DNA of 64,000 bases, from positions 28,247,028 to 28,311,027 of the forward strand of contig OY744608.1 of the NCBI GenBank assembly GCA_963556255.1. The letters run 5' to 3'. Made by a program: the position numbers and the translations under genes. Numbering within the stretch: position 1 is the first letter of the stretch; every line of letters begins with the position of its first letter. The notes under the pieces were generated by a model that saw only the letters and a list, made by a program, of their open reading frames with translations, searched no databases and was not told the DNA's origin. This document shows positions 1-11,300 of the stretch, piece by piece. Origin of the DNA: Allolobophora icterica (Eukaryota; Annelida; Clitellata; Crassiclitellata; Lumbricidae).

Positions 1-203
1 ATTTATAACTTTAAATGCATTTTTAATATTTTATGTCTGATGTAAATTAGGTTTGCGATTCATCGTTGCGTTACGACTATCCCGTTGTAAAGTTACCTGT
101 GACCTTGGCTGAAAAAAATCCCCAAGAAAAATAAATGTCGGATAGGGCCGCGTTTGATTTTTTTCCCGGGCCGCTTTGACACTCCAGTCCACCACTGTTA
201 GTA

Positions 204-411
204 CCTTTTGTTTTAGTCTTGTTAATGTTAATATTAATATCTTTTGTCTAAGTATTGTTAGTGCTAATATTATACCTTTTGTTTTTGCATTGTTAGTGCT
301 GATATAAATACCCTTTGTCTAAGTATTGTTGGTGTTAATATTAATACCTTTTGTTTAAGTATTGTTGGTGTTAACATAAATACCGTTTCTTTTAGGATTG
401 TTAATTGTAAT
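204..411. repeat. 36-bp minisatellite, about 5.5 units
   Basis: Units of about 36 bases that begin near CCTTTTGT and end in TTAATATTAATA follow one another with 10-25% divergence. They are AT-rich and have no coding character. The array runs directly into the dispersed repeat at 412-545 and may belong to that element. Confidence 0.7.
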
Positions 412-545
412 TGTAAATGTAAGAGATTTTCTATGACGACTGTATATGGCTTCGACCCTGTTAATTTTTTCCAATGAATTGATCGGGTGAGATCCTTCAC
501 CACCGCTGCCCATTTTAATAGGCGCCACGCCATTTTAAATTAAGG
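412..545 (-). repeat. Dispersed repeat, inverted partner of 9421-9555
   Basis: The reverse complement matches 9421-9555 over about 130 bases, including the segment around GGCGTGGCGCCTATTAAAA and GATCTCACCCGATCAATTCA. Two copies in opposite orientation show an interspersed element of unknown class. The short reading frames inside it are not supported as genes. Confidence 0.65.
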
Positions 546-634
546 TCCTCGTGTACCGACCGTGCAAGACCAAGATTTAAAATAGCTTAAATAAGCCATC
601 TTCTGGAAGCGAACCGCGATCCGCAAGCTCTTTT

Positions 635-1425
635 GACCAAGGTCTTGGTCTCGAGTGCACTCGAGTTCATATTTAAAAGTCTTCGTCTTGGTCTTGGTCT
701 TGAGACCAAAAACTCTTGGTCTTGGTCTTGAGACTAAAAACTCTTGGTCTTGGTCTTGAGGTTCAAAGTCTTGGTCTTGGTCTTGAGGTTCAAAGTCTTG
801 GTCTTGGTCTTGGTCTCGCAAGACCAAGACCAAGACCAAGACCAAGACCGGCTGTCACTATGAACAGTCATTTAACAAAACTCAAGAATTTAAAAATTGG
901 AAGCCCTGCCGAGACTTTTTCTGAAGCCAGACGGTCTGATAAACCATGGGAGGATTTCAAAAAGGCTCACGATTTATACATTCACATCCAGTGCTTGAAA
1001 AGCTACTGTGTGTGCCAGCGACGTCAGCACCTGTAGAACGTTTTTTTTCACATGGCAGAATTTTAATGAGGCCCCACTTGGTCAGAAAAATCTGAGTGAA
1101 TTGATTTTTATAAAATACAAAAGGCATTTGGAATAACATTTTGCATGAAGGACTTTTGTAAATACGAATTCTGAATTCTCTGCAGTCTGCATTTAAAGTT
1201 AATTTGCCTGAATAAAATAAGACTCACTTTTTCATTAAAATAACGATTAGTCCGCGATTAGTCCGATTTGTCAATTTTGTAAGGAAAATAAGCTGCCTTG
1301 GGCTGAATGTGATTTTTTGGGTCTTGGTCTCGGTCGTGGTCTTGAGGTTCAAAGTCTTGGTCTTGGTCTCGAGGTTCAAAGTCTTGGTCTTGGTCTTGAG
1401 GTTTAAGGTCTTGAAAACAAGACTG
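635..1425 (+). mobile_element. Non-autonomous hAT element, copy 1
   Basis: It shares its organisation with the intact copy at 58983-59825: an array of GTCTTGGTCTTGAGGTTCAA-type units near each end, then a remnant of the hAT transposase C-terminal dimerisation region at 965-1110 (PVERFFSHGRI and MRPH can be read). The right terminus GAAAACAAGACTG at 1413-1425 matches the family end. The left inverted terminus is missing or diverged, so this copy is probably truncated. Confidence 0.75.
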
Positions 1426-2101
1426 CTTTTACACAGCCAACGCTCTTACCAGTGTAACTAATTGGGCTAGTGTTAAAATTGGTATTGTTGTTTTGATATT
1501 GTCAATATTGATGTTTATGCAATCGTTAATTTTGGTCTTAACGCTAAAAGTCAGCCAGATCTTCGAAGTAACAGAGCTGACCCCGTGCAAAAAGTCCTTT
1601 CTCCTCCAGAGAGGACAATTATCACTGAGACGCGTAACATCGCACACCCTAGCGGTTTCACGGACACAGACGCGACGGGTTTCTAGCGCTTAATACATGC
1701 ATGATATACTCCGACTACTCTCGCCAATTAAAACCTTTCCGTAATTCTATTTCTAGATTAACAACAACAATACCAGCATCCGTCTCCAATAACATCCCTT
1801 AGCAACTGCCCCAAACAACTACTGCCCAATCACCAACTGCCTAAGGAAGAATCGTTCATCAGGACGTCCACAACGTGGAAGGACGAAGGGGTCATCCAAA
1901 TCTAAGGAAAGACGACCCTTGACCTTAGGCGCTGAGCTTGTCGTTGTCTGCCTGGGCAACAAGGGATGAAATGTCAAGACGCAGCTGGACAAGGTTGAAT
2001 CCAGAATATTCCTTTTTCGTTCATCGACGATCAGCATCATCAGCTGACCACTTTGACCGTTCCTTACTAGACGAACCGCGTGCCATTCGTTGACCAGGAT
2101 C
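1426..2101. other. No recognisable gene
   Basis: Unique-looking sequence with only short, composition-driven reading frames on both strands. I see no domain, repeat partner or splice-supported exon. Confidence 0.5.
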
Positions 2102-2109
2102 CTCTAGCG

Positions 2110-2790
2110 CAGCGGTTCTCAACCTGTGGGTCGCGACCCCCATGGGGGTCGCCTTACGATTTGCCAGGGGTCGGCTGGAACCTTCAGAAATTTGTAAAAA
2201 AAGTTGTAAGTGTAGTTTCGTAATATTTAATATTTTATGTAATTATGATTTCTGCGTTGTGCTCTTACAAAGACTGCCCAGAGAATTTCTGATCTAGTCA
2301 GAAAGAAACAAAGGCACAGCCTTTACATTGTCGCTCTTCTTTGGATTGCGAAACTCCATCATTTTTCTAGTTTTAATTGAAATAATATTGTTGGCTTTCT
2401 GTAGCTTTGTTTTCTTAAATCTTAAGTAATGTTTAAACTTTAAATTTAGCAGCTGTCATTGAAATTTGTAACTCTTAATTGTACAGTCACAGTACAATAC
2501 AAGATAAATATTAAACTTCAATTAAGGTAAACATTTCATTTACTAAATTTTACTTTTAAAATTTTCAAAATTATTACCAAAAAAAATTATAATTTTTTTT
2601 CTTTGATTAATGATTTATTATCCCATAATGCTTGATGCGTATGGATTAACAAATGGTGAGAAGTGAAATGCATCATAATGGTAGCAAAACTGCGGTGAAG
2701 GGGAGTAACCCAATCAATTTTTTTGGGGGTCGCCACAACTTTGGAAATATTGTAATGGGGTCGCGGCAGTAAAAAGGTTGAGAACCGCTG
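2110..2790. mobile_element. hAT-type non-autonomous element with TSD CTCTAGCG
   Basis: The ends are inverted: the left begins CAGCGGTTCTCAACC and the right ends GGTTGAGAACCGCTG. They are flanked by a perfect 8-bp duplication CTCTAGCG (2102-2109 and 2791-2798). An 8-bp TSD with central TA (nnnTAnnn) is the published preference of the Buster branch of the hAT superfamily. The 681-base interior is AT-rich and has no transposase. Confidence 0.9.
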
Positions 2791-2798
2791 CTCTAGCG

Positions 2799-3495
2799 GC
2801 TCCTACAACGAACGCATTAGCGCCTTTATGTCGAGTATAATATATCTTAATTTTAAAGCCTTTTACAGGTGTCTAATTCCAACCACCATTTTGGTAGTAT
2901 TTCGGTCAGCTATTCATAAATTCCTACACATGACGTAATTCATTGGCTTGTTTATAAAGAGAAAAGATATAGAAGTGATGATCAACTGCATCTCTGAAAT
3001 ATATATCTTAGCGGGACTCGTCCCTTAGGGGCATCCTTTTATAACACTCAACTGGTAAACTGTTTGTTTGTTTTTCTGTCACTGTTAATCTGCAGTTTGT
3101 TGTGTGTTTAATAAAACGGATTTGATTTGATTGATATATCGAAGGTGTCGAATGCAACAGCTACAGAAATTAACGGAGTAGAGATCTGATTCTATTGTCG
3201 AATAAATATCGGCGGTTGTTACGTTTTAAAGGTGTCTAACCTTCTTCTGGTTCTCTGTCGCCATTTCTCTCGATTTTGAGCCTCTTCTTTTAGGCTTTTG
3301 TATCCTTCCTTCATCGTCCAACCCTGCGTCATCTGTCTTGGTCTTCCCCTTGTCCTCCCCCCTCCATTCTTCCGTAGGAGAGAGTCGACTCTCTGCGTGT
3401 GCCCGATCCATTAACTCTGCCTCCCTCTTAATGTGTGTATGAAGGATCTTTCTTCTCCATGGTGTCTAATATCAACTGTAAATTTATTGTTTGTA
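2799..3495. other. Repeat-rich spacer, no gene seen
   Basis: It contains a LINE/SINE-like 3' tail near 3105-3140 (TTTAATAAAACGGATTTGATT) and several GGTGTCTAA/GGTGTCGAA words that recur at 2870, 3140, 3228, 4870, 5146, 5312 and 32276. No coding evidence. Confidence 0.45.
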
Positions 3496-3504
3496 TCGAG
3501 TAGA

Positions 3505-3640
3505 ACCCTGCGCCGACGTCATAGTGTCGGCGGCGGCGCGCCGGGCATTTTGGTCGGCGGCGGCGGCGCGCCGACGAACAAAAATCGGCGGCGGCGGCGC
3601 CCACAAAATGTCGGCGTCGGCGCGGCGCGGCGTGCACTAG
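3505..3640. repeat. GC-rich GGCGGCGGC block
   Basis: A patch of very high GC inside AT-rich sequence, built from TCGGCGGCGGCGGCGC-like units separated by ATTTTGGT or AACAAAAA. Open frames on both strands follow from the low complexity and are not called as genes. Confidence 0.6.
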
Positions 3641-3657
3641 TCAAAAACATGAGTCAC

Positions 3658-3796
3658 CATGGCCATCCGCAGGAATTTTTGCGGAGGGGGGCAACATTTT
3701 TCTAAGGGGAAAAATTTTTCCAGTGACTTTTTGCATGGAAAATCTATTCACAAATCCAGGGGGCAAATCCCCCTTCCCCTCCTCCGGACGCCCATG
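3658..3796. mobile_element. Short MITE with TSD TGAGTCAC
   Basis: A 139-base element with imperfect inverted ends (left CATGGCCATCCGCAGGA, right TCCTCCGGACGCCCATG), flanked by a perfect 8-bp duplication TGAGTCAC (3650-3657 and 3797-3804). The interior has a G-run followed by a C-run. The TSD length suggests hAT, but the superfamily is inferred. Confidence 0.8.
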
Positions 3797-3804
3797 TGAG
3801 TCAC

Positions 3805-4655
3805 TATGAGAGTTGAACAACCGTTGGTCCTGTGACCAGTCAAAGGGCCAAGTTCTCTAAAGTCACTCCATCACACTGAAGCTCAACTACATATAAAGGG
3901 ACTGAAAGATAAGACACCTTCAGACATTAAATTTTGCCTTACAAATATGAACATCCTTAATTACACTGCAAAGACCATTGTTTGTTTCAGACTAAACTGA
4001 AAAAGACCATTCTTGATACTATACATACTAAGTCAAAATCTGTGTCAACTGATACTGTTTACCTGAATAGATTCCAGCCAAAAGTATTAATCAATTATAC
4101 CTTCCCTCCTGCAGGATTATTACTTAAATGGCATATCTTGATATTAATAGCACTCACTAACTCCTCTCACCTTACAACATTAAGCCAAAAATTTACACCA
4201 TTGTAATAAGACCACATACATCAATGAAAACAATAAGCTATAGGAGCTATTCAACATGAAGGTAACGAATGAGGGAATACTGTAGTACTGTAGAACACAT
4301 ACAAAGACATGCATTGCATATTGCTTTTGTTGTCAAGGTATTAAGGATATGGCAACAGGAACAGGTGTATCAAAACAATGGTTACTTGTAACGAGATATT
4401 GCTTTAAATTAATGTGTGTATCATGGCACAAAGACAAGATCATCAAAGAATAAGGAAAACGAATTTAGTCAGGAAGACAATGCATTCTTGGTATCAAGAT
4501 AAATACCACCATGTTCACTCTTTATCTTCTTCATTAACACTCCAGTTCCTACCAATCAAAGTGCCATTTCTGAGAATAGTTTGCTTATCTTTGCAATATC
4601 ATGCAAAACATGAAAAATGCAACAATAACAACTAAGCATATCAAATATATATATA
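3805..4655. other. No recognisable gene
   Basis: AT-rich sequence with only short frames. No repeat partner or exon was recognised. Confidence 0.45.
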
Positions 4656-4694
4656 CTGGCATCGGCGCATATATATATATATATATATATATAT
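4656..4694. repeat. (AT)n microsatellite
   Basis: Alternating AT tract interrupted once by GCATCGGCGC. It adjoins the LINE remnant at 4690-4830. Confidence 0.8.
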
Positions 4695-4830
4695 GCCCAA
4701 ATAGACTTGGTTTTCTCTTCGTTACTGTTTGCACTAGATCTTTCTTTATATGCAGTCTTCTTCGAACTTCCCAATTGACACCTTCATTGTTCACCATAAT
4801 CACTATCGTATCGAAACATCCAGCAATCAA
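4690..4830 (-). pseudogene. LINE ORF2 C-terminal remnant
   Basis: On the minus strand the residues WEVRRRLHIKKDLVQTV and KRKPSLFGHI are readable. They match the + strand fragment at 12765-12880 (WEFRRRLNIKKELMQTV). This looks like the region after the RT domain in endonuclease-RT LINEs. It is a short 5'- and 3'-incomplete relic. Confidence 0.6.
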
Positions 4831-4984
4831 ACGAGGTTACTGTATATATTACGTGGAAGAAAGCTTTATAAAGGTGTCGTAACTCAATTGCTATATCATC
4901 ATTTTTTATAATTGTCTAACGACATCTTTCGGCCGTTGGGCCTTTGAGATAGACCCGCAGTAGATGACTCAGGCATATCTATCC

Positions 4985-5110
4985 AGCCAGTAACCGTTGT
5001 TTAACTAGTTTCTGTTTTACGACGCTGTGTCACAACTATGAGCTTCAGCGTCGTCTCCTCTTTCCCTTGGGTTTGGGACTGGCACTATCAGATTACCCGT
5101 AGTGGTGGAT
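4985..5110 (+). repeat. Dispersed repeat family F, copy 1
   Basis: The segment with GACGCTGTGTCACAA, GCTTCAGCGTC and TTGGGACTGGCACTATCAG recurs at 5815-5915, 26820-26862 and 56425-56525. The consensus is TTGCTGTTTAACGACGCTG followed by TTGGGACTGGCAC. It is probably a SINE or MITE; class unknown. Confidence 0.6.
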
Positions 5111-5366
5111 TTGTTCATTTATAGCGTTGCATGAAAATGTTTTAAGGGTGTCGAAACTCACTGCTACTTCATCATTAGTTTAATAACTGGTTAACGACAT
5201 CTTGTGGCTGCTACAGCCGTTCCCGTCAACATCACTGGAGACTTTTGTAACACTATCCTATGCAATTCTACGCGGTCTATGAGTAAATATAGCAACGTGG
5301 ATTCAGGTGTTAAAGGTGTCTAAGATATCCTCGTTTCAACAAATGAATAGCGACACTTTATGGCTA

Positions 5367-5545
5367 ATACTAGTAATCGTAATCATAATCTCAATACTTC
5401 TAAAGCGCCAATCGAAGGCCAAGCGCAGGGCACCAGTCTATTCACGAGTGCTATATCAAATCAGAGGGGGTGTTCCAGAAAGTAGTCCAGAAGAGGTCCG
5501 AGTTCGGTTTCCAGAGGACCAGATCAAGAGAGGATGCAAGCAGCT
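5367..5545 (+). repeat. Dispersed repeat family D, copy 1
   Basis: It follows the pattern CGTAATCATAATCTC, CTAAAGCGCC, AAGCGCAGGG, CACCAGTCTATTCACG and ATCAGAGGGGGTG. The same pattern recurs at 12885-13012 (minus), 17533-17760, 31995-32075 (minus), 33560-33720, 34293-34910 and 35690-35800. It is an abundant interspersed family without obvious coding capacity. Confidence 0.6.
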
Positions 5546-5814
5546 GTTATGTCGGGTGTCGTTTATTGCGAGAAGAATTTGAAGGCGGAGGATCAGATGA
5601 GTCAGAGTAAGAGTACTTGAAAAGATGGAACCGTGGAAGTTATTGATCTTAGCTCAACCGTTTGAGAGGTGTAGCCTTCGTTTAAAAATTATTTAACGGT
5701 TTATGGCAAGCAACGTTGATATCAATATGACAAAATTGTATTCAGTTTTCACCGCAGCATAAATGATCACCGATAGTTTTCATTAGAAACATAATTATTA
5801 GCAATGAAAAGAAA

Positions 5815-5915
5815 TGGTTGCTTAATTGCTGTTTAACGACACTACCTCATAAACAAGATGATTAGCTTCACCCTTCTCCTTTAGCCAAGCTTGGGATTGG
5901 CACCAACCGAAAAGT
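5815..5915 (+). repeat. Dispersed repeat family F, copy 2
   Basis: TTGCTGTTTAACGACACTACC, GATTAGCTTCACCCTTCTCC and TTGGGATTGGCACCAACC align with the other family F copies in the same order. Confidence 0.65.
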
Positions 5916-5934
5916 TTCCAGTACATATAAAAAT

Positions 5935-6567
5935 ACCTTGTGGCTGTCAAGGCTGTTATTTTAGTTCAGCAACTCATTTTTATTTTAGTTTTTATTTAGT
6001 TCAGTGTCAATCATTTCAGTTTAGTTTTTAGTTTTAGTTTTGATGATCATTTTAGTTTTAGTTTAGTTTTTATCCATCAAAATATCAGTTTAGTTCTAGT
6101 TTTGAAAATGTAAATTAACGTCTACTTTTAACTCAAGGTTCGAATCCCGTGTCCCTGGTGTCATGTGCAATCGATATGAATCGCGCTGTCGATACCTCAA
6201 AGGAAACCGTCTTGATATGGATGTCTCCTTGATAAAACCACTGCATATTCTGCAACGCTTGGACGAGGATTCCGATAATTGCTCTAGATATACATGTAAG
6301 CCTTACCGGCGTATCAGTAAAATGCTTAGGCCTATATCTATACACTATAGTATTTTCCCAGCATATTATGACGTCATATTATAGGCCTATATGTATCGTT
6401 GGTTAAAATGCTCTGATCGCCGTCGTCAAGACGGCAGTACTGACGTCACGAACGGTTTCTGTTTCACAATAGATTCCAGAAACCGTTTGTGGCGTAGCGT
6501 CCTGGTCTATCTGATATAATTATCTGGACAGAATGGGTGGAAAGAATCCAAAATGAAGTCGCTTGAC
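5935..6567. other. T-rich spacer, no gene seen
   Basis: From 5955 to 6110 the sequence is a run of ATTTTAGTTT variants. A GGTTCGAATCC word like a pol III B box occurs at 6137. Two TAGGCCTA palindromes lie at about 6327 and 6381. No exon recognised. Confidence 0.4.
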
Positions 6568-8692
6568 ACTGGTAGAATCAATTTCATGGTAGAAACAGTT
6601 TCATGGTAGAATCAATTTCATGGTAGTATCAGTTTCATGGTATAATCAATTTCATGGTAGTATCAGTTCCTGGTAGAATCAATTTCATGGTAGAATCAGT
6701 TTCATGTTAGAATCAATTTCATGGCAGTATCAGTCCATAGTAGAATCAATTTCATGGTAGAATCAGATTCATGTTAGAATCAGTTTCATGGTATAATATT
6801 TCTCAGTAGAGTTTCATGGTAAAATCAATTTCATGGTAGTATCAGTCCCTGGTAGAATCAATTTCATGGTAGAATCAGTTTAATGGTAGAATGAATTTCA
6901 TGGTAGAATCAGTTTTATGTTAGAATCAGTTTCATGGTATAATCGATTTCACAGTAGAATCAATTTCATGGTAGTATCGGTTTTATGGTAGATTTCATTC
7001 TATGGTTGTATCAATTGCATGTCATTATAGTCCCTGGTAGAATCAATTTCACGATAGAATCAGTTTCATGGTAGAATCAATTTCATGGCAGTATCAGTTT
7101 CATGGTAGAATCAATTTCATGGTAGTATCAGTTTCATGTCACAATCAATTTCATGGTAGTATCATTCCCTGGTAGAATCAATTTCATGGTAGAATCGGTT
7201 TCATGGTAGAATCAATTTCATGGTAGTATCAGTTTCATGGTAGAATCAATTTCATGGTAGTATCAGTTTCATGTCACAATCAATTTCATGGTAGTATCAG
7301 TCCCTGGTAGAATCAATTTCATGGTTGAATCAGTTTCATGGTAGAATCAGTTTCTTGTTAGAATCAATTTCATGGTAGAATCAGTTTCATGGTAGAATCA
7401 ATTTCATAGTATAATCAGTTCCTGGTAGAATCAATTTCATGGTCGAATCATCCCTGGTGGAATCAGCTTCATGCTAGAATCAGTTTCATGGTAGAATCAG
7501 GTCCTGGTTGAATCAATTTCATGGTAGAAATAATTTCATGGTAGAGTCAATTTCATAGTAGAATGAGTTCCTGGCAGAATCAATTTCATGGTCGAATCAG
7601 TCCCTGGTAGAATCAGTTTCATGATAGAATCAGTTTCATGGTAGTATCAGTCACTGATAGAATCAATTTCATGGTAGAATCAGTTTCATGGTAGAATCAA
7701 TTTCATGGTAGAATCAGTTTCATGGTAGTATCAGTCACTGATAGAATCAATTTTATGGTAGAAACAATTTCATGGTAGAATCAATTTCATGGTCGAATCA
7801 GTCCCTGGTAGAATCAGTTTCATGATAGAATCAGTTTCATGGTAGTATCAGTCACTGATAGAATCAATTTCATGGTAGAATCAGTTTCATGGTAGAATCA
7901 ATTTCATGGTAGAATCAGTTTCATGGTAGTATCAGTTTCATGGTAGTATCAGTTCCTGGTTTAATCAATTTTATGGTAGAAACAATTTCATGGTAGAATT
8001 AATTTAATTGTGGAAGCAGTTTCAAGGTAGAATCAATTTCACAGTAGTATCAATTCCATGGTAGTATCGGTTTTATGGTAGATTTCATTCTATGGTTGTA
8101 TCAATTTCATGGTAGTATCAATTTCTTGTCAGTACCAGTCCCTGGTAGAATAAATTTCTTGATAGAATCAGTTTCATGGTAAATAAATTTCATGGTAGTA
8201 TCAGTTTCATGTCATAATCAATTTCATGGTAGTATCATTCCCTGGTAGAATCAATTTCATGGTAGAATCATTTTCATGTAAGAATCAATTTCATGGTAGT
8301 ATCAGTCCCTGGTAGAATCAATTTCATGGTTGAATCAGTTTCATGGTAGAATCAATTTCATGGTAGAATCAGTTTCATGTTAGAATCAATTTCATTGTAG
8401 AATCAGTTCCTGGTAGAATCATTTTCATGGTCGAATCATCCCTGGTAGAATCAGCTTCATGGTAGAATCAGTTCCTGGTTGAATAAATTTTATGGTAGAA
8501 ACAATTTAATGGTAGAATCAATTTCATGGTCGAATCAGTCCCTGGTAGAATCAGTCTCATGATAGAATCAGTTTCATGGTAGTATCAGTCACTGGTAGAA
8601 TCAATTTCATGGTAGAATCATTTTCATGGTAGAATCAATTTCATGGTAGAATTAATTTCATGTTGCAAGCAGTATTTATGGTATAATCAAGT
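6568..8692. repeat. 2.1-kb minisatellite of 17-bp units
   Basis: More than 120 head-to-tail units with consensus AATCARTTTCATGGTAG, mixed with a 16-base variant in which TTCATGG is replaced by CCCTGG. The TTT of each unit and the frequent TAG keep every frame closed. Higher-order structure is present: a marked stretch (GTATCGGTTTTATGGTAG followed by ATTTCATTCTATGG) occurs at 6971 and again at 8061, 1,090 bases apart, and a roughly 200-base block repeats at 7601 and 7802. Confidence 0.95.
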
Positions 8693-9004
8693 AATCTTTT
8701 CCTCATTGAGTGCTTAGTTGATTTTCCATTGTTTTCTTGAGGTGGTGAACTTGGTGATCCTGTTTTTAAAATGACTTTTATTTCCCTGCATAGTTTTCTT
8801 CTCGCATTCTTTGCAATAGTTAATTATTATCTCCTTTCCATAGATTGGAGGGCCTACTTATTGTGACTTCTGGATTAAGGAGACGTCTGACTTTCGTTCT
8901 GCTTCTGCTCCTCTTCCTCTTCCATTAATTTGGAGGAAACATGAAATGGTTTCATGGGAACAACCAGTATGATTCTTATCGTCAGTATTCAAGTACAAGA
9001 TGAT

Positions 9005-9300
9005 GTCACTAAGAAGAAGAGAGAAGCATACCCTTAAGCTAACCCTGAGGCATCCATGGGTATGAAGTGGTAGCCACTTTATTTTCTTAGCCTCGGCATA
9101 TGTGGGTGGATGGCCAGCCATCTTCCTCGCCGTCTCACCTTCCACCGACAGTGTGTACTGTCAACGTACTCGTTACAGCTGATCTGGCTAGGGGGCGCAA
9201 GTGGAGCAGGAATCTCGAACCAGATTTCTGCCTTGGCAGGAATATGAACCCCCAACCTGTCGGGTTGACAGTCCAGCTAACGACTACAGTGTCGAGCACT
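9005..9300 (-). repeat. tRNA-derived SINE family C, minus copy
   Basis: Its reverse complement matches 42750-42985: a tRNA-like head (TAGTCGTTAGCTGGACTGTCA), then GGTTCGAGATTCCTGCTCCAC, CATATGCCGAGGCTAAGAAAAT, CTTCATACCCATGGATG and TTAGCTTAAGGG. The A-box-like and GGTTC B-box-like words support a tRNA origin. No intact tRNA cloverleaf is claimed. Confidence 0.75.
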
Positions 9301-9420
9301 CCCTGTCACTAAATGCACCAGAAAGTTACTAAAGTAAATCTTCCTTTAATATATTGGCATTATTGTTTCAAATGATCCAGATGAACAGCTGACCACTAAA
9401 TGGCCCCAACACGGGGAGCT

Positions 9421-9555
9421 TAAATGGCGTGGCGCCTATTAAAACGGGCAGCGGTGGTGAAGGATCTCACCCGATCAATTCATTGTAAAATGAACAGGGT
9501 CGAGGTCATATACGGTCGCTATAGAAAATCACGTACATTTACATTACATTAAATG
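9421..9555 (+). repeat. Dispersed repeat, partner of 412-545
   Basis: Contains AATGGCGTGGCGCCTATTAA and GAAGGATCTCACCCGATCAA, and matches 412-545 in inverted orientation. Unknown class. Confidence 0.65.
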
Positions 9556-10095
9556 CGTTCACTTTTTTCGATCATTTAGACTTCGATGCAAGCAAAGCAT
9601 TTGGGAGTGCTTGGACGAATGTGTGAATTGTACGAACGTTTGACTATATTGGATTACAGAGTGAGCTTCTAATGAGATGGTTGAAACCGTCTGCATATTT
9701 CTTAAACCCTGCAGCTATATTATTCTATCAGGATAATCATAGCTCATTGCATGGCTCTGAAATGATGATCGTTGAGGAGTTTGAACGTCAGTGCAACGGT
9801 TGCACTTTCTGAGTCACTGCTGTTGCATTCTGTTGTTCTGCTGTTGTCCTTAGGTTGCTGCTGGTCTATTCCTCATTCTCTGACGGCTCATCTGCCAGAC
9901 TCATTACCAATGCAGAGCAGTGCAGAGCCTCCGTTATGTCCATTGGTTCACCTGCCGACAGTTATAACGATGAGGAATCTGTCTCTGTCTCAGTCTGTGC
10001 AGCTCACTACCTTCCGCCATCGGAGCATTTTATGTAGCACCTTTTGTTGCGAAAACCTCTCTGGATGGCTTTCAGCTGCGTCCCGAGTTTAGGTT
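9556..10095. other. No recognisable gene
   Basis: Frames of 60-106 codons overlap one another here, but they lack any domain, have no repeat partner and look like chance. Confidence 0.4.
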
Positions 10096-10099
10096 TAAT

Positions 10100-10530
10100 T
10101 TACCCATCCATCCATTCACCAATTCATTCACCATTTCTACCATTTACGTATCCATTCGTCAATTAATAAACCCACGAATTAATTAACCCATGAATTAATT
10201 AACCCATCAATTAAATAGCCCATTAATTGAAGAGCTAATTAATTCAACCATTAATAAATTCAGCAATAATTGTCACACAATTATTTCATTAATTCACCCA
10301 TTGTTTCACTCATTATTTCACCATTAAAAAAAATTCACTTCACTCACTAACTGACTCAGTCATTAATTCACCCTATAAATTAATTCACCTATTAATTAAT
10401 TCACTTATTACTTCAAGCAGTAATTAATTCACTCATTAATTTACTAATTGATTAATTCGCCCACAATTTAATTATTCCATAAATTAATTCACCCATTAAC
10501 TAATTCACTTTTTAATGAATTCATCCAATA
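10100..10530. repeat. Degenerate AATTAATTCACCCATT tandem repeat
   Basis: About 25 diverged units of 14-18 bases built on ATTAATTCACCCATTA. All frames are closed and composition is strongly A/T with periodic CCC. Confidence 0.75.
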
Positions 10531-11058
10531 ATTAATGCACTTCAGCACATGCATTTTCCCATCATTTCAAAAACTATTTCTCACAATAAATTGTGCATTC
10601 TTGATGCTATTTTTCTATGCTATGATGTAATTATTCTATAATTAATCTATAGTCTAATTCAATGCCTCCCATATTCGGTCGCCGACCCAATTGGGCAGGA
10701 ATGGGTTAAACATTTTTTTACCTCTACCTCTGTAAACAGTGTTAACTTTATCACAAACTACACTGTGTCTCAGTTGAACTGATACCATTTTTGTTTTGGG
10801 AAAAAAACTATCAAATCTAAAACATAATTCAATAAAATTTTACGAATTGAAAGAGGGATTAATTTATAAATATTTTATGAAAATTTCATTAAATTCTATC
10901 AACAGGTTCCAAAGTTATGAACATTCAAATTTTGACAAACAAAATTCGAGCTTTCCAACATGTAAAAAGTCATTTCTTAAATTCTTTTTATTAAAATTTA
11001 GAAATCGACAAAAACATGAAGTCATAAACATTTAAAATTAATTTGAGTCAAATGTCCT
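10531..11058. other. AT-rich spacer
   Basis: Very AT-rich sequence next to the mariner remnant. It may be the untranslated end of that element. Nothing else recognised. Confidence 0.4.
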
Positions 11059-11300
11059 TCACAGTTGATGTTGAAAATGCCCGCCATTAGCTCGAGTACA
11101 TGCTCTAAGGCGATCTCGCCATTTATTGATTGCACGATCAACAATTTCTTGATCAAAACGATTCCATTTCCCCACAACTCGCTGTTCGAGATGGTCAATA
11201 TCGCGTAGACGCGGGTTTTGGATAAACACGTTCTTGAAGGACGCTCCATATCTTGTAGTCGAGCGGATTGAGATCATGGCTACCGGAGGACCAAAGAGTG
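11059..11300 (-). pseudogene. Tc1/mariner-type transposase C-terminus, frameshifted
   Basis: On the minus strand one frame gives SHDLNPLDYKIW and VLQERVYPKP. After a shift, the next frame gives WNRFDQEIVDRAINKWR and LRACTRANGGHF before the stop. The NPLDY block and the final RLRAC..GGHFxH block are hallmarks of the IS630/Tc1/mariner DDE transposase C-terminal part. The frame change and the lack of the N-terminal half show a dead copy. Confidence 0.75.

Noticed and set aside
3428..3705. Arg/Ala-rich frames on both strands
   Set aside because: They result from the GGC-repeat block and have no start context or homologous domain.
6568..8692. CRISPR-like array
   Set aside because: Units are contiguous 17-bp tandem repeats without unique spacers, in an animal genome with introns. 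This is a minisatellite.
9772..10092. 106-codon frame
   Set aside because: It overlaps another frame of similar length in a different phase, shows no domain or splice support, and is probably chance.
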